A stretch of 64,000 bases of DNA from Pseudomonas sediminis (GCF_039555755.1 NZ_CP154631.1:3224001-3288000), one strand, 5' to 3'; shown: positions 29,674 to 39,547, counted from the first letter of the stretch. A program made the numbers and translations. Notes: generated by a model from the sequence alone, not told the origin.

Positions 29674-29753
29674 CGCAGGGTGCGCCGCGCGCACCAACGC
29701 TCCGCTAGCCCTGGCTGATGTCTGCGGTTTTTGGTGCGCACGGCGCACCCTAC
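29674..29753. repeat. GTAGGGTGCGC-type repeat pair
   Basis: GCAGGGTGCGCCGCGCGCACC and its inverse GGTGCGCACGGCGCACCCTAC flank a 37-base linker between convergent genes. Confidence 0.8.
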
Positions 29754-29758
29754 GGTTT

Positions 29759-30313
29759 TCAATGACCGCCGCGCCAGGCCGCGAGCACGCGCTCGCGCAT
29801 AGCTCGTCGGTCTTGCAGGCGCTCGATCAGTTGCTCGGCCAGGTCGAGCCAGTAGGGATCGACCTTGGCCTGCACCACGCACAAACCGGAAGCGAGATTG
29901 GCCCATGCCGGAGGCAGGCGGCCGTGATGCAGGGCGAAGCCGCCGTCGCGGTCGCGTGCCAGATAGCGCATGCGGGTGATGCCAGCTAGCAGGATACGGC
30001 CGTAGCACATCAGGCAGGGTTCGAGGCTGACGTAGAGGGTCAGGCCTCGGCGGTCGACTTGCGCATGCTCGCTTTCGAGCTGGTCGAGCACCTGCATCTC
30101 GGCGTGGGCGGCGCTGCTGTAAGTCGAGGTGAACACCTGGTTGCGAGCGCTGCACAGCAATTCACCTGCGCCATCCACCAGCAGTGCGCCGACCCCATAG
30201 CAGCCTTCTTCTACTGCCAGCAGGGCTTGTTCGCAGCACAGCCTGGCCCAGGTGTCATCGTCGTGGGTGCTGGCTGGTGCCTGCTGCAACAGGGCGAGGT
30301 GCTCGGTGTTCAT
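29759..30313 (-). CDS. Cytidine/deoxycytidylate deaminase-family nucleoside deaminase
   Basis: A 184-residue zinc deaminase: AHAEMQVLDQL provides the His ligand and catalytic Glu, and EPCLMCYGRIL the two Cys ligands. It is longer than TadA, guanine deaminases and ribD deaminase domains usually are, and the substrate (nucleobase, nucleoside or tRNA adenosine) cannot be told from sequence. The start at 30313 (MNTEHLALLQQAP) is chosen over a 25-residue longer frame that lacks a ribosome site. Confidence 0.82.
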   Translation of the reverse strand: MNTEHLALLQQAPASTHDDDTWARLCCEQALLAVEEGCYGVGALLVDGAGELLCSARNQVFTSTYSSAAHAEMQVLDQLESEHAQVDRRGLTLYVSLEPCLMCYGRILLAGITRMRYLARDRDGGFALHHGRLPPAWANLASGLCVVQAKVDPYWLDLAEQLIERLQDRRAMRERVLAAWRGGH

Positions 30314-30493
30314 GGCGTCTCCATGGCCGGCGAAATGTTGCCGGAGTATGGCCCGCCATTGGTCACGTGCCCTACGACCTTGGTGCAATAGGCAGGGCAG
30401 GCACCGGCGGCGACACTGAGTCCGTCCCGATCATCCTGCGTGATTTGGGTGCAAGCGTTTCCGCATTCCTTTCGAGGAGTGCCTTGAATGGGC

Positions 30494-30521
30494 GGGCGAC
30501 CAATTTGGTCGCCCTTTTTTT
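30494..30521 (+). terminator. Plus-strand terminator with no matching gene
   Basis: GGGCGACC, loop AATTT, GGTCGCCC, then seven T. It ends transcription on the plus strand, but both neighbouring genes are on the minus strand. It may belong to an unannotated RNA beginning somewhere after 30314. Confidence 0.75.
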
Positions 30522-30541
30522 GCCCGGAATTTCGCCCGGCG

Positions 30542-31438
30542 CTAGACGCCCTGGTTCAGCCGGTCGATCAGCGCGCGTACGCTGCCCGGCAGCGCATCCA
30601 GCTCACGTACCAGCATGCTGCGCTCGCGCACCGCCCAGGCTTCGTCCAGCTGCAGGATGGCCAGCTGCATGGTGCGGCTGTGCCGGCGTGCGGCCGACTC
30701 GGGGATGATGCCGATGCCGACGCCACCTTCGATCATCCGGCAGATCGCCTCGAAGCTCGATACCTGGATACGCAGGGCCAGGTTGCCGACGAGTTTCTCC
30801 ACCTGTTCACGCAAGAAACTCAGCAGGGTGCTGCCTTCGTGCAGGCCGATGTGCTGGTAGGCGAGGGTGTCGGCGAAACTCACCGACTGCCGCTGTGCCA
30901 GGGCATGGCCCAGCGGTACGGCCAGCACCAGGCGGTCGGTGCTGAAGTGCAGCACCTGCAAACCTGGCGCCTGCACCGGGCCGGCGATGATGCCGAGATC
31001 CGCCGCGCCATCGAGTACGCCACGGACGATATCGCGGCTCAGACGCTCTTGCAGGTCGACGGTAACGCCGGGACGTTCGGCGAGAAAACCGGCCAGCACC
31101 TCGGGGAGAAATTCGGTCACTGCCGTGGCGTTGGCGAAGATGCGGATGTGCCCGGCGGCGTCGGTGCCGTATTCGGTGAATTCGCTTTTCAGGTAGTCCA
31201 CCTGACGCATGATCAGCCGTGCGTGCTGCAACAAGCGCTGGCCGGCCGGGGTCAGCTCGACGCCACGGCTGTCGCGATACAGCAGGCGGCTGCCGAGCTG
31301 GCTTTCCAGTGACTTGATCCGCGCGCTGGCGGCGGCCGGCGAGAGAAACGCCTTGCGCGCGCCCTGGGTCAGGCTTGGCGACTCGGCGATGTGGATGAAC
31401 AGGCGCAGGTCGGGCAGATCGAAATGCATGGTGGCCAT
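30542..31438 (-). CDS. LysR-family regulator of the itaconate cluster
   Basis: A 298-residue LysR protein with the N-terminal winged helix (about 4-62; FLSPAAASARIKSLESQLG) and a two-lobed effector domain (about 90-290). It is divergent from ich, the place of the P. aeruginosa PA0877 regulator (ItcR/RipR type), and so probably senses itaconate or a CoA-pathway intermediate. It is clearly related to the second LysR at 40919 (both contain RIQV-SFEAICRMI). ATG 31429 is an alternative start. Confidence 0.9.
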   Translation of the reverse strand: MATMHFDLPDLRLFIHIAESPSLTQGARKAFLSPAAASARIKSLESQLGSRLLYRDSRGVELTPAGQRLLQHARLIMRQVDYLKSEFTEYGTDAAGHIRIFANATAVTEFLPEVLAGFLAERPGVTVDLQERLSRDIVRGVLDGAADLGIIAGPVQAPGLQVLHFSTDRLVLAVPLGHALAQRQSVSFADTLAYQHIGLHEGSTLLSFLREQVEKLVGNLALRIQVSSFEAICRMIEGGVGIGIIPESAARRHSRTMQLAILQLDEAWAVRERSMLVRELDALPGSVRALIDRLNQGV

Positions 31439-31453
31439 TTCCTGAGGTCATTC

Positions 31454-31518
31454 GTAGGAGCCCGCTTGCGGGCGATCACTGGCGATCTGTAAAGCATCGC
31501 CCGCAAGCGGGCTCCTAC
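31454..31518. repeat. REP-type inverted repeat pair
   Basis: GTAGGAGCCCGCTTGCGGGC and its inverse GCCCGCAAGCGGGCTCCTAC lie in the promoter region between the LysR gene and ich, an unusual place for a REP doublet. Confidence 0.85.
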
Positions 31519-31629
31519 AGGATTGGCGTTAAGCATATCCGAACGCCGGTTTAAATAAATGCGGATTCTCTGAACGCATGCGGCGTCGCATGCTCCAGCT
31601 CACACAAGAACCGAGCTGGAACCTGCCTC

Positions 31630-32457
31630 ATGAGTGATTCTGCTTTTTCCGCCTGGATCGGTCGTAGCGAAGAAGTCCACGACCAACTCAGCCGCAATCT
31701 GGTCAAGCGCATAGCCGCCACCTTCGGTGAAGCCACGCCGGCCCATGGCGAGGCGCTGCCGCTACTGTGGCACTGGGCATTCTTCCAGGAGCCGGTCGCC
31801 GAGAACGGTCTGGGCGAGGACGGTCATCCGGCGCGCGGAGGTTTTCTGCCGCCGGCTGACAACCGCAACCGCATGTGGGCCGGCGGTCGTGTCGAGTTCA
31901 TCCAGCCACTGCGCGTGGGCGGCGAAGCCAGTCGGGTCTCGACCATCAAACACATCGAGGAAAAGCACGGCCGCACCGGCGCGCTGCTGTTCGTCACGGT
32001 GCAGCACGATTACCTGCAAGACGGCCAGCTGGCCATCCGCGAAGAGCAGGACATCGTCTACCGCGAGCCCAGCCCGCCCAAGGCCAGCAGTGGCGAACCG
32101 CTGGTTGCCGGCGACTGGCGCGAGGCGGTCACGCCGTCCAGCACCCTGCTGTTTCGCTACAGCGCCGTGACCTTCAACGGCCACCGCATCCATTACGACT
32201 GGCCCTACGTCACTGAAACCGAAGGCTATAGCGGCCTGGTGGTGCACGGCCCGCTGACCGCCACCCTGAACCTGCGCGCCTTCTGCCGCGCCAATCCGCA
32301 GGCGCGTCTGCGCCGCTTCGCCTACCGCGGCCTGCGCCCGCTGATCGCGCCGCAGCCGTTCGAGGTGGGCGGGCGCATCAGTGGCGAGGGCCAGGCCGAG
32401 CTGTGGGCGGGCAACGAGGCCGGCCTGGCGCAGCGCGCCGACGTGCAGTTCGACTGA
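31630..32457 (+). CDS. ich: Itaconyl-CoA hydratase (FAS1-like/MaoC dehydratase family)
   Basis: Predicted to hydrate itaconyl-CoA to (S)-citramalyl-CoA. The 275-residue protein belongs to the hot-dog FAS1-like dehydratase family also called mesaconyl-C4-CoA hydratase. The C-terminal half carries the catalytic region RYSAVTFNGHRIHYDWPYV, with the Asn-Gly-His and the HYD residues, and LVVHGPLTATL. It is the first gene of the forward operon, the position of ich (PA0878) in the established P. aeruginosa itaconate cluster. Confidence 0.88.
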   Translation: MSDSAFSAWIGRSEEVHDQLSRNLVKRIAATFGEATPAHGEALPLLWHWAFFQEPVAENGLGEDGHPARGGFLPPADNRNRMWAGGRVEFIQPLRVGGEASRVSTIKHIEEKHGRTGALLFVTVQHDYLQDGQLAIREEQDIVYREPSPPKASSGEPLVAGDWREAVTPSSTLLFRYSAVTFNGHRIHYDWPYVTETEGYSGLVVHGPLTATLNLRAFCRANPQARLRRFAYRGLRPLIAPQPFEVGGRISGEGQAELWAGNEAGLAQRADVQFD

Positions 32458-32525
32458 TTTCTGATTGCAAACACTGACTCGTGGGAGCCCGGCGGGTGCC
32501 ACGACGCGATTTCCGAGGAACACCG

Positions 32526-33689
32526 ATGAACGCTTACAACAACGAAGAACTCAACGCCATCCGTGAAGGCGTGCGCGCGCTCTGTGCGGAATTCCCGGCC
32601 GAATACTGGCGCAAGATCGATGAAGAGAAGGGCTTTCCTGAGGCCTTCGTCACGGCCATGACCGAAGCCGGCTGGCTGTCGGCGATGATCCCGGAAGAAT
32701 ACGGCGGCTCGGGTCTGGGGCTGGCCGAGGCCTCGGTGATCCTCGAGGAGGTCAACCACTGCGGTGGTAACTCCGGCACCATCCACGGGCAGATGTACAA
32801 CATGTTCACCCTGCTGCGTAACGGCAGCGAGGAACAGAAGCGCTATTACCTGCCCAAGCTGGCCAGCGGCGAGCTGCGCCTGCAGTCCATGGGCGTCACC
32901 GAGCCCACCACCGGCACCGACACCACCAAGATCAAGACCACTGCGGTCAAGAAGGGCGACAAGTACGTCATCAACGGACAGAAGGTGTGGATCTCCCGCG
33001 TGCAGCATTCCGACCTGATGATCCTGCTGGCGCGTACCACGCCGCTGGCCGAGGTGCAGCGCAAGTCCGAGGGCATGTCGATCTTTCTGGTCGATCTGCG
33101 CGAGGCCATCGGCAACGGCCTGACCGTGCAGCCGATCGCCAACATGGTCAACCACGAGACCAACGAGCTGTTCTTCGACAACCTGGAAATCCCCGCCAGC
33201 AGCCTGATCGGTGAAGAGGGCAAGGGCTTCCGCTACATCCTCGACGGCCTCAATGCCGAGCGCACGCTGATCGCTGCCGAGTGCATCGGTGACGGTCGCT
33301 GGTTTATCGAGAAGTCCGCGCAATACGCCCGTGATCGCGTGGTGTTCGGCCGGCCCATCGGCCAGAACCAGGGCGTTCAGTTCCCTATCGCCGAGGCGCA
33401 TATCGAGATCGAGGCCGCCGACCTGATGCGCTGGCGCGCCTGCGAAGAATACGACGCCGGGCGCAACGCTGGTGCGGCGGCGAACATGGCCAAATACCTG
33501 GCGGCCAAGGCCAGCTGGGAGGCCGCCAACGCCTGCCTGCAGACCCATGGCGGCTTCGGCTTCGCCAACGAATACGACGTCGAGCGCAAGTTCCGCGAAA
33601 CCCGCCTGTACCAGGTGGCGCCGATCTCCACCAACCTGATCCTGAGCTACGTGGCCGAGCACTTGCTCGAACTGCCCCGTTCCTTCTGA
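32526..33689 (+). CDS. Acyl-CoA dehydrogenase of the itaconate cluster
   Basis: A 387-residue FAD acyl-CoA dehydrogenase: SMGVTEPTTGTDTTKIKT and VWISRVQHSDL are FAD and substrate loops, and QTHGGFGFANEYDVERKFRE is the C-terminal signature. The start at 32526 follows CCGAGGAA. It occupies the place of P. aeruginosa PA0879. Its role in the pathway is not established; it is not needed for the minimal Ict-Ich-Ccl route and may serve a related branched dicarboxylate. It is followed by the MmgE/PrpD gene after ten bases. Confidence 0.88.
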   Translation: MNAYNNEELNAIREGVRALCAEFPAEYWRKIDEEKGFPEAFVTAMTEAGWLSAMIPEEYGGSGLGLAEASVILEEVNHCGGNSGTIHGQMYNMFTLLRNGSEEQKRYYLPKLASGELRLQSMGVTEPTTGTDTTKIKTTAVKKGDKYVINGQKVWISRVQHSDLMILLARTTPLAEVQRKSEGMSIFLVDLREAIGNGLTVQPIANMVNHETNELFFDNLEIPASSLIGEEGKGFRYILDGLNAERTLIAAECIGDGRWFIEKSAQYARDRVVFGRPIGQNQGVQFPIAEAHIEIEAADLMRWRACEEYDAGRNAGAAANMAKYLAAKASWEAANACLQTHGGFGFANEYDVERKFRETRLYQVAPISTNLILSYVAEHLLELPRSF

Positions 33690-33699
33690 GGCCGTGACC

Positions 33700-35052
33700 A
33701 TGAGCAAACATACTCAACAGCTGGCTGCGTTCCTCGCCGAACTTTCCTACGAGCAGATTCCCGAGCACGTACTAGACCGCAGCGAAGACCTGTTCCTCGA
33801 CTGGCTCGGCTCGGCCCTGGCCAGCGAAGGCGCACGACCGATCCCGCTGTTCGAGGCCTATGCGCAGAAGATGGGGCCGGCCGATGGCCCGGCGCGCATC
33901 CTGGTCAATGGTCGTGGCACCTCGGCGTACTTCGCCGCACTGGTCAACGGCGCATCGTCGCACCTGGTAGAGCAGGACGACCTGCACAACAGCTCGGTGC
34001 TGCACCCGGCCACCGTGGTGTTTCCGGCGGCCCTGGCAGCGGCGCAGGATCTCGGAAAATCGGGCCGCGAGTTGCTGCTGGCTTCGGTCGCCGGCTACGA
34101 GGCGGGCATTCGCATCGGCGAGTTCCTCGGTCGCTCGCACTACCGCATCTTCCACACCACGGCGACGGTCGGCACCCTGGCCGCTGCGGTGGCGGTGGGC
34201 AAGCTGCTGGACTTCGATCAGCAGCAGTTCGTCCATTTGCTCGGCAATGCCGGCACCCAGGCCGCTGGCTTGTGGGAATTCCTGCGCGACGCCGCCGACT
34301 CCAAACAACTGCATACCGCCAAGGCCGCGGCTGATGGCCTGCTGGCCGCCTACTTTACCGAGCAGGGCCTGACCGGTGCGCAGAACATTCTCGAAGGCGA
34401 GCAGGGCATCGCTGCGGGCATGTCCAGTGACGCCAATCCAAGCAAGCTCTCGGACCGTCTCGGTCGGCGCTGGGCGCTGGTGGAAACCTCGTTCAAGTTT
34501 CACGCCTCCTGCCGGCACACCCATCCGGCGGCGGATGCACTGCTCGGTCTGATGCAGCGCGAAGGCCTGCGCCACGAGCAGATTGAGCGCGTCATCGCCC
34601 GTGTGCATCAAGGCGCCATCGATGTGCTCGGCCGGGTGAAGGTGCCGCAGACCGTGCACCAGGCCAAGTTTTCCATGGGCACCGTGCTTGGCCTGATCGC
34701 CGTGCATGGCAGTGCGCAGCTGACCGAGTTCGCCAACCTGGCCCTGCAAGACCCGGCCGTGGCCGCCTTCCGCGACAAGGTGCAGATGCGCCTGGACCCT
34801 GAAGTCGATGTGGCCTATCCGCAGCGCTGGCTGGGCCGCGTCGAGGTGATCACCACCGATGGCCGCACCCTGCGTGGTGCCATCGACGAGCCCAAGGGCG
34901 ACCCCGGTAACACCCTCAGCCGCGTCGAGCTGGAAGACAAGTTCCGCCGCCTGCTGGCCTTTGCCGGCAAGCGCAGCAGCGATGAGGCGGGCGTGCTGAT
35001 CGAGCGGGTCTGGCGCCTGCGCGAGACCGACGACCTGAGCCAGCTGGCCTGA
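33700..35052 (+). CDS. MmgE/PrpD family protein
   Basis: A 450-residue member of the MmgE/PrpD fold, which includes 2-methylcitrate dehydratase and cis-aconitate decarboxylase (the enzyme that makes itaconate). Family blocks are SEDLFLDWLGSAL at the N-terminus, VNGASSHLVEQDDLHNSSVLHPA, and KFHASCRHTHPAADAL. It corresponds to P. aeruginosa PA0881. The reaction is not known; decarboxylation, hydration or isomerisation of a C5-C6 polycarboxylate would all fit the family. The usual neighbour PA0880 (glyoxalase-type dioxygenase) is absent here. Confidence 0.88.
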   Translation: MSKHTQQLAAFLAELSYEQIPEHVLDRSEDLFLDWLGSALASEGARPIPLFEAYAQKMGPADGPARILVNGRGTSAYFAALVNGASSHLVEQDDLHNSSVLHPATVVFPAALAAAQDLGKSGRELLLASVAGYEAGIRIGEFLGRSHYRIFHTTATVGTLAAAVAVGKLLDFDQQQFVHLLGNAGTQAAGLWEFLRDAADSKQLHTAKAAADGLLAAYFTEQGLTGAQNILEGEQGIAAGMSSDANPSKLSDRLGRRWALVETSFKFHASCRHTHPAADALLGLMQREGLRHEQIERVIARVHQGAIDVLGRVKVPQTVHQAKFSMGTVLGLIAVHGSAQLTEFANLALQDPAVAAFRDKVQMRLDPEVDVAYPQRWLGRVEVITTDGRTLRGAIDEPKGDPGNTLSRVELEDKFRRLLAFAGKRSSDEAGVLIERVWRLRETDDLSQLA

Positions 35053-35066
35053 CCGAGGACATGGAC

Positions 35067-36269
35067 ATGAACAACGCACAACAACCCCGGCCACTGGATG
35101 GCATCACCGTGGTCAGCCTGGAGCACGCTATTGCTGCGCCGTTCTGTACCCGTCAGCTCGCCGACCTCGGCGCGCGGGTGATCAAGGTCGAACGTCCCGG
35201 CAGTGGTGATTTCGCCCGTGGCTATGACGAGCGCGTCGACGGCCTGGCCTCGCATTTCGTCTGGACCAACCGCTCCAAGGAAAGCCTCACCCTCGACCTC
35301 AAGCAGGACGATGCGATGCAGGTGCTCGGCAGCTTGCTGGCCAAGGCCGACGTGCTGGTGCAGAACCTGGCACCGGGTGCCGCCGCGCGCATGGGCTTGT
35401 CGTTCGAAGCGCTGCACGAACGCTTCCCGCAACTGATCGTCTGCGACATCTCCGGCTATGGCGAGGGCGGCCCGTACGAGCAGAAGAAGGCCTACGACCT
35501 GCTGATCCAGAGCGAGGGCGGCTTTCTCTCCGTCACCGGCGGCGCGGGCGAGGAGGAGATGGCCAAGGCCGGCTGCTCCATCGCCGATATCGCCGCCGGC
35601 ATGTACGCCTACACCGGCGTGCTGTCGGCACTGATGCTGCGTGGCAAGACCGGTGTCGGCAGCCGCGTTGATGTGTCGATGCTGGAAAGCCTGGTGGAGT
35701 GGATGGGCTACCCGCTGTACTACGCCTACGGCGGCGCTACGCCACCGCCGCGTGCCGGGGCCGCGCACTCGACCATCTATCCCTATGGCCCATTCCCGGC
35801 CGGCGATGGCGGCACGGTGATGCTCGGTCTGCAGAACGAGCGTGAATGGCAGGCGTTTTGCGAGAAGGTGCTGGAGCAGCCGGAGCTGGCTGGCGACGAG
35901 CGCTTCTCGGCCAACTTCAAGCGCTCGGCCAACCGCAGTGAGCTGCGCGCGCTGATCGTCGAGGCCTTCTCGCACATGAGCACCGCGCAAGTGATCGAGC
36001 GCCTGGAGCTGGCGCAGATCGCCAATGCCCAGGTCAACGACATGGCCGGCGTCTGGGCTCACCCGCAACTCGAAGCGCGCCAGCGTTGGCGCCAGGTCGA
36101 CAGCCCCAGCGGCAGCCTGCCGGCACTGCTACCGCCAGGGCGCAACAACGCCTTCGAACCGCGCATGGACGCCATTCCAGCGTTGGGCCAGCACACCGAT
36201 ACGCTGCTCGCCGAGCTGGGTTATGCCGCTGGCGATATCCAGCGCCTGCATCAGCAGGGGGCCGTATGA
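35067..36269 (+). CDS. ict: Itaconate CoA transferase (class III, CaiB/BaiF)
   Basis: Transfers CoA from succinyl-CoA to itaconate to start its breakdown. The 400-residue class III transferase has LADLGARVIKVERPGSGD at the N-terminus, the catalytic Asp144 in AYDLLIQSEGG, and the glycine loop DISGYGEGGPY. GAGGA seven bases upstream supports the ATG at 35067. It overlaps ccl by four bases (ATGA). It corresponds to Ict (PA0882) of P. aeruginosa. Confidence 0.9.
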   Translation: MNNAQQPRPLDGITVVSLEHAIAAPFCTRQLADLGARVIKVERPGSGDFARGYDERVDGLASHFVWTNRSKESLTLDLKQDDAMQVLGSLLAKADVLVQNLAPGAAARMGLSFEALHERFPQLIVCDISGYGEGGPYEQKKAYDLLIQSEGGFLSVTGGAGEEEMAKAGCSIADIAAGMYAYTGVLSALMLRGKTGVGSRVDVSMLESLVEWMGYPLYYAYGGATPPPRAGAAHSTIYPYGPFPAGDGGTVMLGLQNEREWQAFCEKVLEQPELAGDERFSANFKRSANRSELRALIVEAFSHMSTAQVIERLELAQIANAQVNDMAGVWAHPQLEARQRWRQVDSPSGSLPALLPPGRNNAFEPRMDAIPALGQHTDTLLAELGYAAGDIQRLHQQGAV

Positions 36270-37087
36270 GCGATTCCGTGATCCGCAGCGCCCTGTTCGT
36301 GCCGGCGAGCCGCCCGGAGCGCATCCCCAAGGCGCTCGCCGTCGGTGCCGACGCGGTCATCGTCGACCTGGAAGACGCCGTGCAGGAGAGCCTCAAGGTC
36401 GAGGCGCGGGCTCATCTCGATGCCTTTCTCACGGCCAATCCAGACGCCCGCCTGCTGGTGCGCATCAACGCCCCGGAACATGCCGGGCACGGCGCCGATA
36501 TCGAACTCTGTGGCCGTCATGCCGGTGTCATCGGCGTGCTGCTGCCCAAGGTGGAAAGTGCTGCGCAGGTGGCGCGTGTGGCGGCCTGCGGCAAGCCGGT
36601 GTGGCCGATCATCGAGAGTGCAGCGGGGCTGCTGGCGCTGGCGGAGATCGCCCGCAGCGAAGGCGTCGAGCGCCTGTCCTTCGGCGCCCTCGACCTGGGG
36701 CTGGACCTGGGCCTGAGCAGCGGCAGCGCCGCGGCCGAACGCATCCTCGACCAGGCCCGTTATGCCTTGCTGCTGCATTCGCGCACGGCAGGCCTGGCGG
36801 CGCCACTGGACAGTGTGTTCCCCGCCATTGAAGACCGCGACGGCCTGGCCCGCACGACGCGCGATGCCCGCGACATGGGCTTCGACGGTTTGCTCTGCAT
36901 CCACCCGACTCAGGTGGCGATCGTCCACGACGCCTTGCGCCCGACCGACCAGGAATTGGCCTGGGCGCGCCGGGTGATGGCCGCGGCCAGCAGCGGCGAA
37001 GGGGTCTTCGTGGTCGACGGCCAGATGGTCGACGCCCCCGTACTCGGTCGCGCTCGTCGTTTGCTGCAACGCGCAGGAGAACCGTAG
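36266..37087 (+). CDS. ccl: (S)-citramalyl-CoA lyase (HpcH/HpaI, CitE-like)
   Basis: Cleaves (S)-citramalyl-CoA to acetyl-CoA and pyruvate, the last step of itaconate use. The 273 residues show the CitE-like motifs: RSALFVPASRPERIPKA, the Mg-binding VDLEDAV, PIIESAAGLL, and FGALDLGLDLG. Its start overlaps the ict stop. The TAG stop codon is provided by the first bases of the REP unit at 37084, so the gene end has probably been reshaped by the repeat. Confidence 0.9.
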   Translation: MSDSVIRSALFVPASRPERIPKALAVGADAVIVDLEDAVQESLKVEARAHLDAFLTANPDARLLVRINAPEHAGHGADIELCGRHAGVIGVLLPKVESAAQVARVAACGKPVWPIIESAAGLLALAEIARSEGVERLSFGALDLGLDLGLSSGSAAAERILDQARYALLLHSRTAGLAAPLDSVFPAIEDRDGLARTTRDARDMGFDGLLCIHPTQVAIVHDALRPTDQELAWARRVMAAASSGEGVFVVDGQMVDAPVLGRARRLLQRAGEP

Positions 37088-37141
37088 GAGCCCGCTTGCG
37101 GGCGATGCTTCTCAGCAGATCGCCGGCAAGCCGGCTCCTAC
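37084..37141. repeat. REP-type inverted repeat pair
   Basis: GTAGGAGCCCGCTTGCGGGC and GCCGGCAAGCCGGCTCCTAC face each other between ccl and the first dctP. The first unit supplies the ccl stop codon. Confidence 0.85.
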
Positions 37142-37197
37142 AAAAAACGGCTGGCTGCCGAGGCAGTCAGCCACCTTGTAACCACGTACCAACCTAC

Positions 37198-37206
37198 AAA
37201 AACAAT
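37198..37206 (+). promoter_or_regulatory. Crc/Hfq-type A-rich motif ahead of the first dctP
   Basis: AAAAACAAT lies just ahead of GAGG and the ATG at 37218. The longer string ACAAAAACAA is shared with dctP2 and acsA. Confidence 0.6.
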
Positions 37207-37208
37207 GA

Positions 37209-38213
<1,005 letters not shown>

Positions 38214-38230
38214 GTGTTCACCTTGAAATG

Positions 38231-38267
38231 AAAACGCCGCGATTCCCTTGCCGGATCGCGGCGTTTT
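38231..38267 (+). terminator. Rho-independent terminator after the first dctP
   Basis: AAAACGCCGCGAT and ATCGCGGCGTTTT pair around a short loop. The A/T ends allow action on both strands, separating the itaconate operon from the convergent lyase operon. Confidence 0.85.
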
Positions 38268-38314
38268 CCTTGGCCATGCCTGAGTCGGCTGCGGCGGGCG
38301 GACTCGGCCTTTTT

Positions 38315-38378
38315 GTGGGAGCGGCCTTGGCCGCGATATTTTGCTGTCAACGCTGTTCGCGGACAAGTCCGCTCCCAC
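38315..38378. repeat. REP-type inverted repeat pair
   Basis: GTGGGAGCGGCCTTGGCCGCG and CGCGGACAAGTCCGCTCCCAC face each other in the convergent gap. Confidence 0.8.
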
Positions 38379-38447
38379 AATTACAAGCGGAATACCGCCC
38401 AGTCGCTCCCACAAGGGCTAACTGACTGGCATTTTCGCCGCCAGGCC

Positions 38448-39383
38448 TCAGAGCCCGGCTTCCTGCATCCACTTCGGCTTGGGATAGCGGCGGTCCGACT
38501 TGCCGGCCTTGAGGATGGCGCCCGGCACCTCGTGGCCGATCAGGCCGGGCAGGCTGGCGGCGGCTGCGAGCAGGGCATCGAGGTCGACGCCGGTGTCCAG
38601 GCCCATGCGCTGGAACATGTGCACCAGGTCCTCGCTGCAGATGTTGCCGCTGGCGCCCGGTGCATAAGGGCAGCCGCCAAGACCGCCAAGTGAGGCGTCG
38701 AAACGGTCGATGCCCGCGTTCAATGCCGCCAGGGCATTGGCCAGGCCCATGCCACGGGTGTTGTGGAAGTGTGCGGTGAACACCGCCTCGGGCCAGCGCT
38801 GCAGCGATTCACGACAGATGCGCTCGACCTGGGCCGGGTCGGCCATACCGGTGGTGTCGCAGAGGGTCACGCCCTGCACGCCGATCTCCAGCAGGCGCTC
38901 GATCAGCTCATAGACGCGGGCCTCGGGCACTTCGCCCTCGAACGGGCAACCGAAGGTGGTCGACAGCGACGCGTTGATGAATACGCCGCTGCCACGGCTG
39001 ACCTCGATGATCTCGGCGAACTGCGCCAGCGACTGCTCCGGCGTCATGCGCAGGTTGGCCAGACCGTGGGTATCGCTGGCCGACATCACCAGATTGATCT
39101 CGTCCACTTCGCAGGACAGCGCGCGCTCGCAACCCTTCACGTTGGGCACCAGCACGGTGTACTCCACGCCAGCCACGCGCCGGATGCCGCGCATCACTTC
39201 TTCGGCATCGCGCAGGTTGGGGATGGCCTTGGGGGAGGTGAAAGAGGTGACCTCGATCTTCGCCAGGCCGGTATGGGACAGGCGGTCGATCAGGGCGATC
39301 TTGTCTTCGGTGGGGATGAAGGAAGCTTCGATCTGGAAGCCGTCACGGGTGGCGACGTCCTGGATGTATAGGCGTTTGCTCAT
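38448..39383 (-). CDS. HMG-CoA lyase-like enzyme, possible (R)-citramalyl-CoA lyase
   Basis: A 311-residue TIM-barrel lyase of the HMGL family: the catalytic RDG (13-15) in QDVATRDGFQIE, metal-binding HFHNTRGMG, and the G-loop GLGGCPYAPGASGN with the active Cys. HMG-CoA lyase cleaves HMG-CoA to acetoacetate and acetyl-CoA; a sister group cleaves (R)-citramalyl-CoA to pyruvate and acetyl-CoA. It lies next to a class III CoA transferase, the pairing known from the Chloroflexus 3-hydroxypropionate cycle, and inside an itaconate island, so a citramalate role is plausible. Leucine catabolism genes, usual partners of HMG-CoA lyase, are absent. Confidence 0.8.
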   Translation of the reverse strand: MSKRLYIQDVATRDGFQIEASFIPTEDKIALIDRLSHTGLAKIEVTSFTSPKAIPNLRDAEEVMRGIRRVAGVEYTVLVPNVKGCERALSCEVDEINLVMSASDTHGLANLRMTPEQSLAQFAEIIEVSRGSGVFINASLSTTFGCPFEGEVPEARVYELIERLLEIGVQGVTLCDTTGMADPAQVERICRESLQRWPEAVFTAHFHNTRGMGLANALAALNAGIDRFDASLGGLGGCPYAPGASGNICSEDLVHMFQRMGLDTGVDLDALLAAAASLPGLIGHEVPGAILKAGKSDRRYPKPKWMQEAGL

Positions 39384-39407
39384 GGCATGATCCTGGTTGT
39401 TCGCGGC

Positions 39408-39528
39408 GTAGGGTGCGCTGTGCGCACCGGCTTGAGCTGCGTTGCTGTCTTGGTGGACAAGCTTCGCGTTGTCCACCCTACGAACTGTTGTAGTGCGCAC
39501 GGCCTAGGCGGCCCCGCGACACCCTACG
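39408..39528. repeat. Cluster of GTAGGGTGCGC-type and related palindromes
   Basis: GTAGGGTGCGCTGTGCGCACC, a GGTGGACAAGC/GTTGTCCACC hairpin and a diverged inverse copy fill the gap between the two minus-strand genes, which may separate their expression. Confidence 0.75.
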
Positions 39529-39547
39529 GGCTAAGCGGTAGCTGCTG

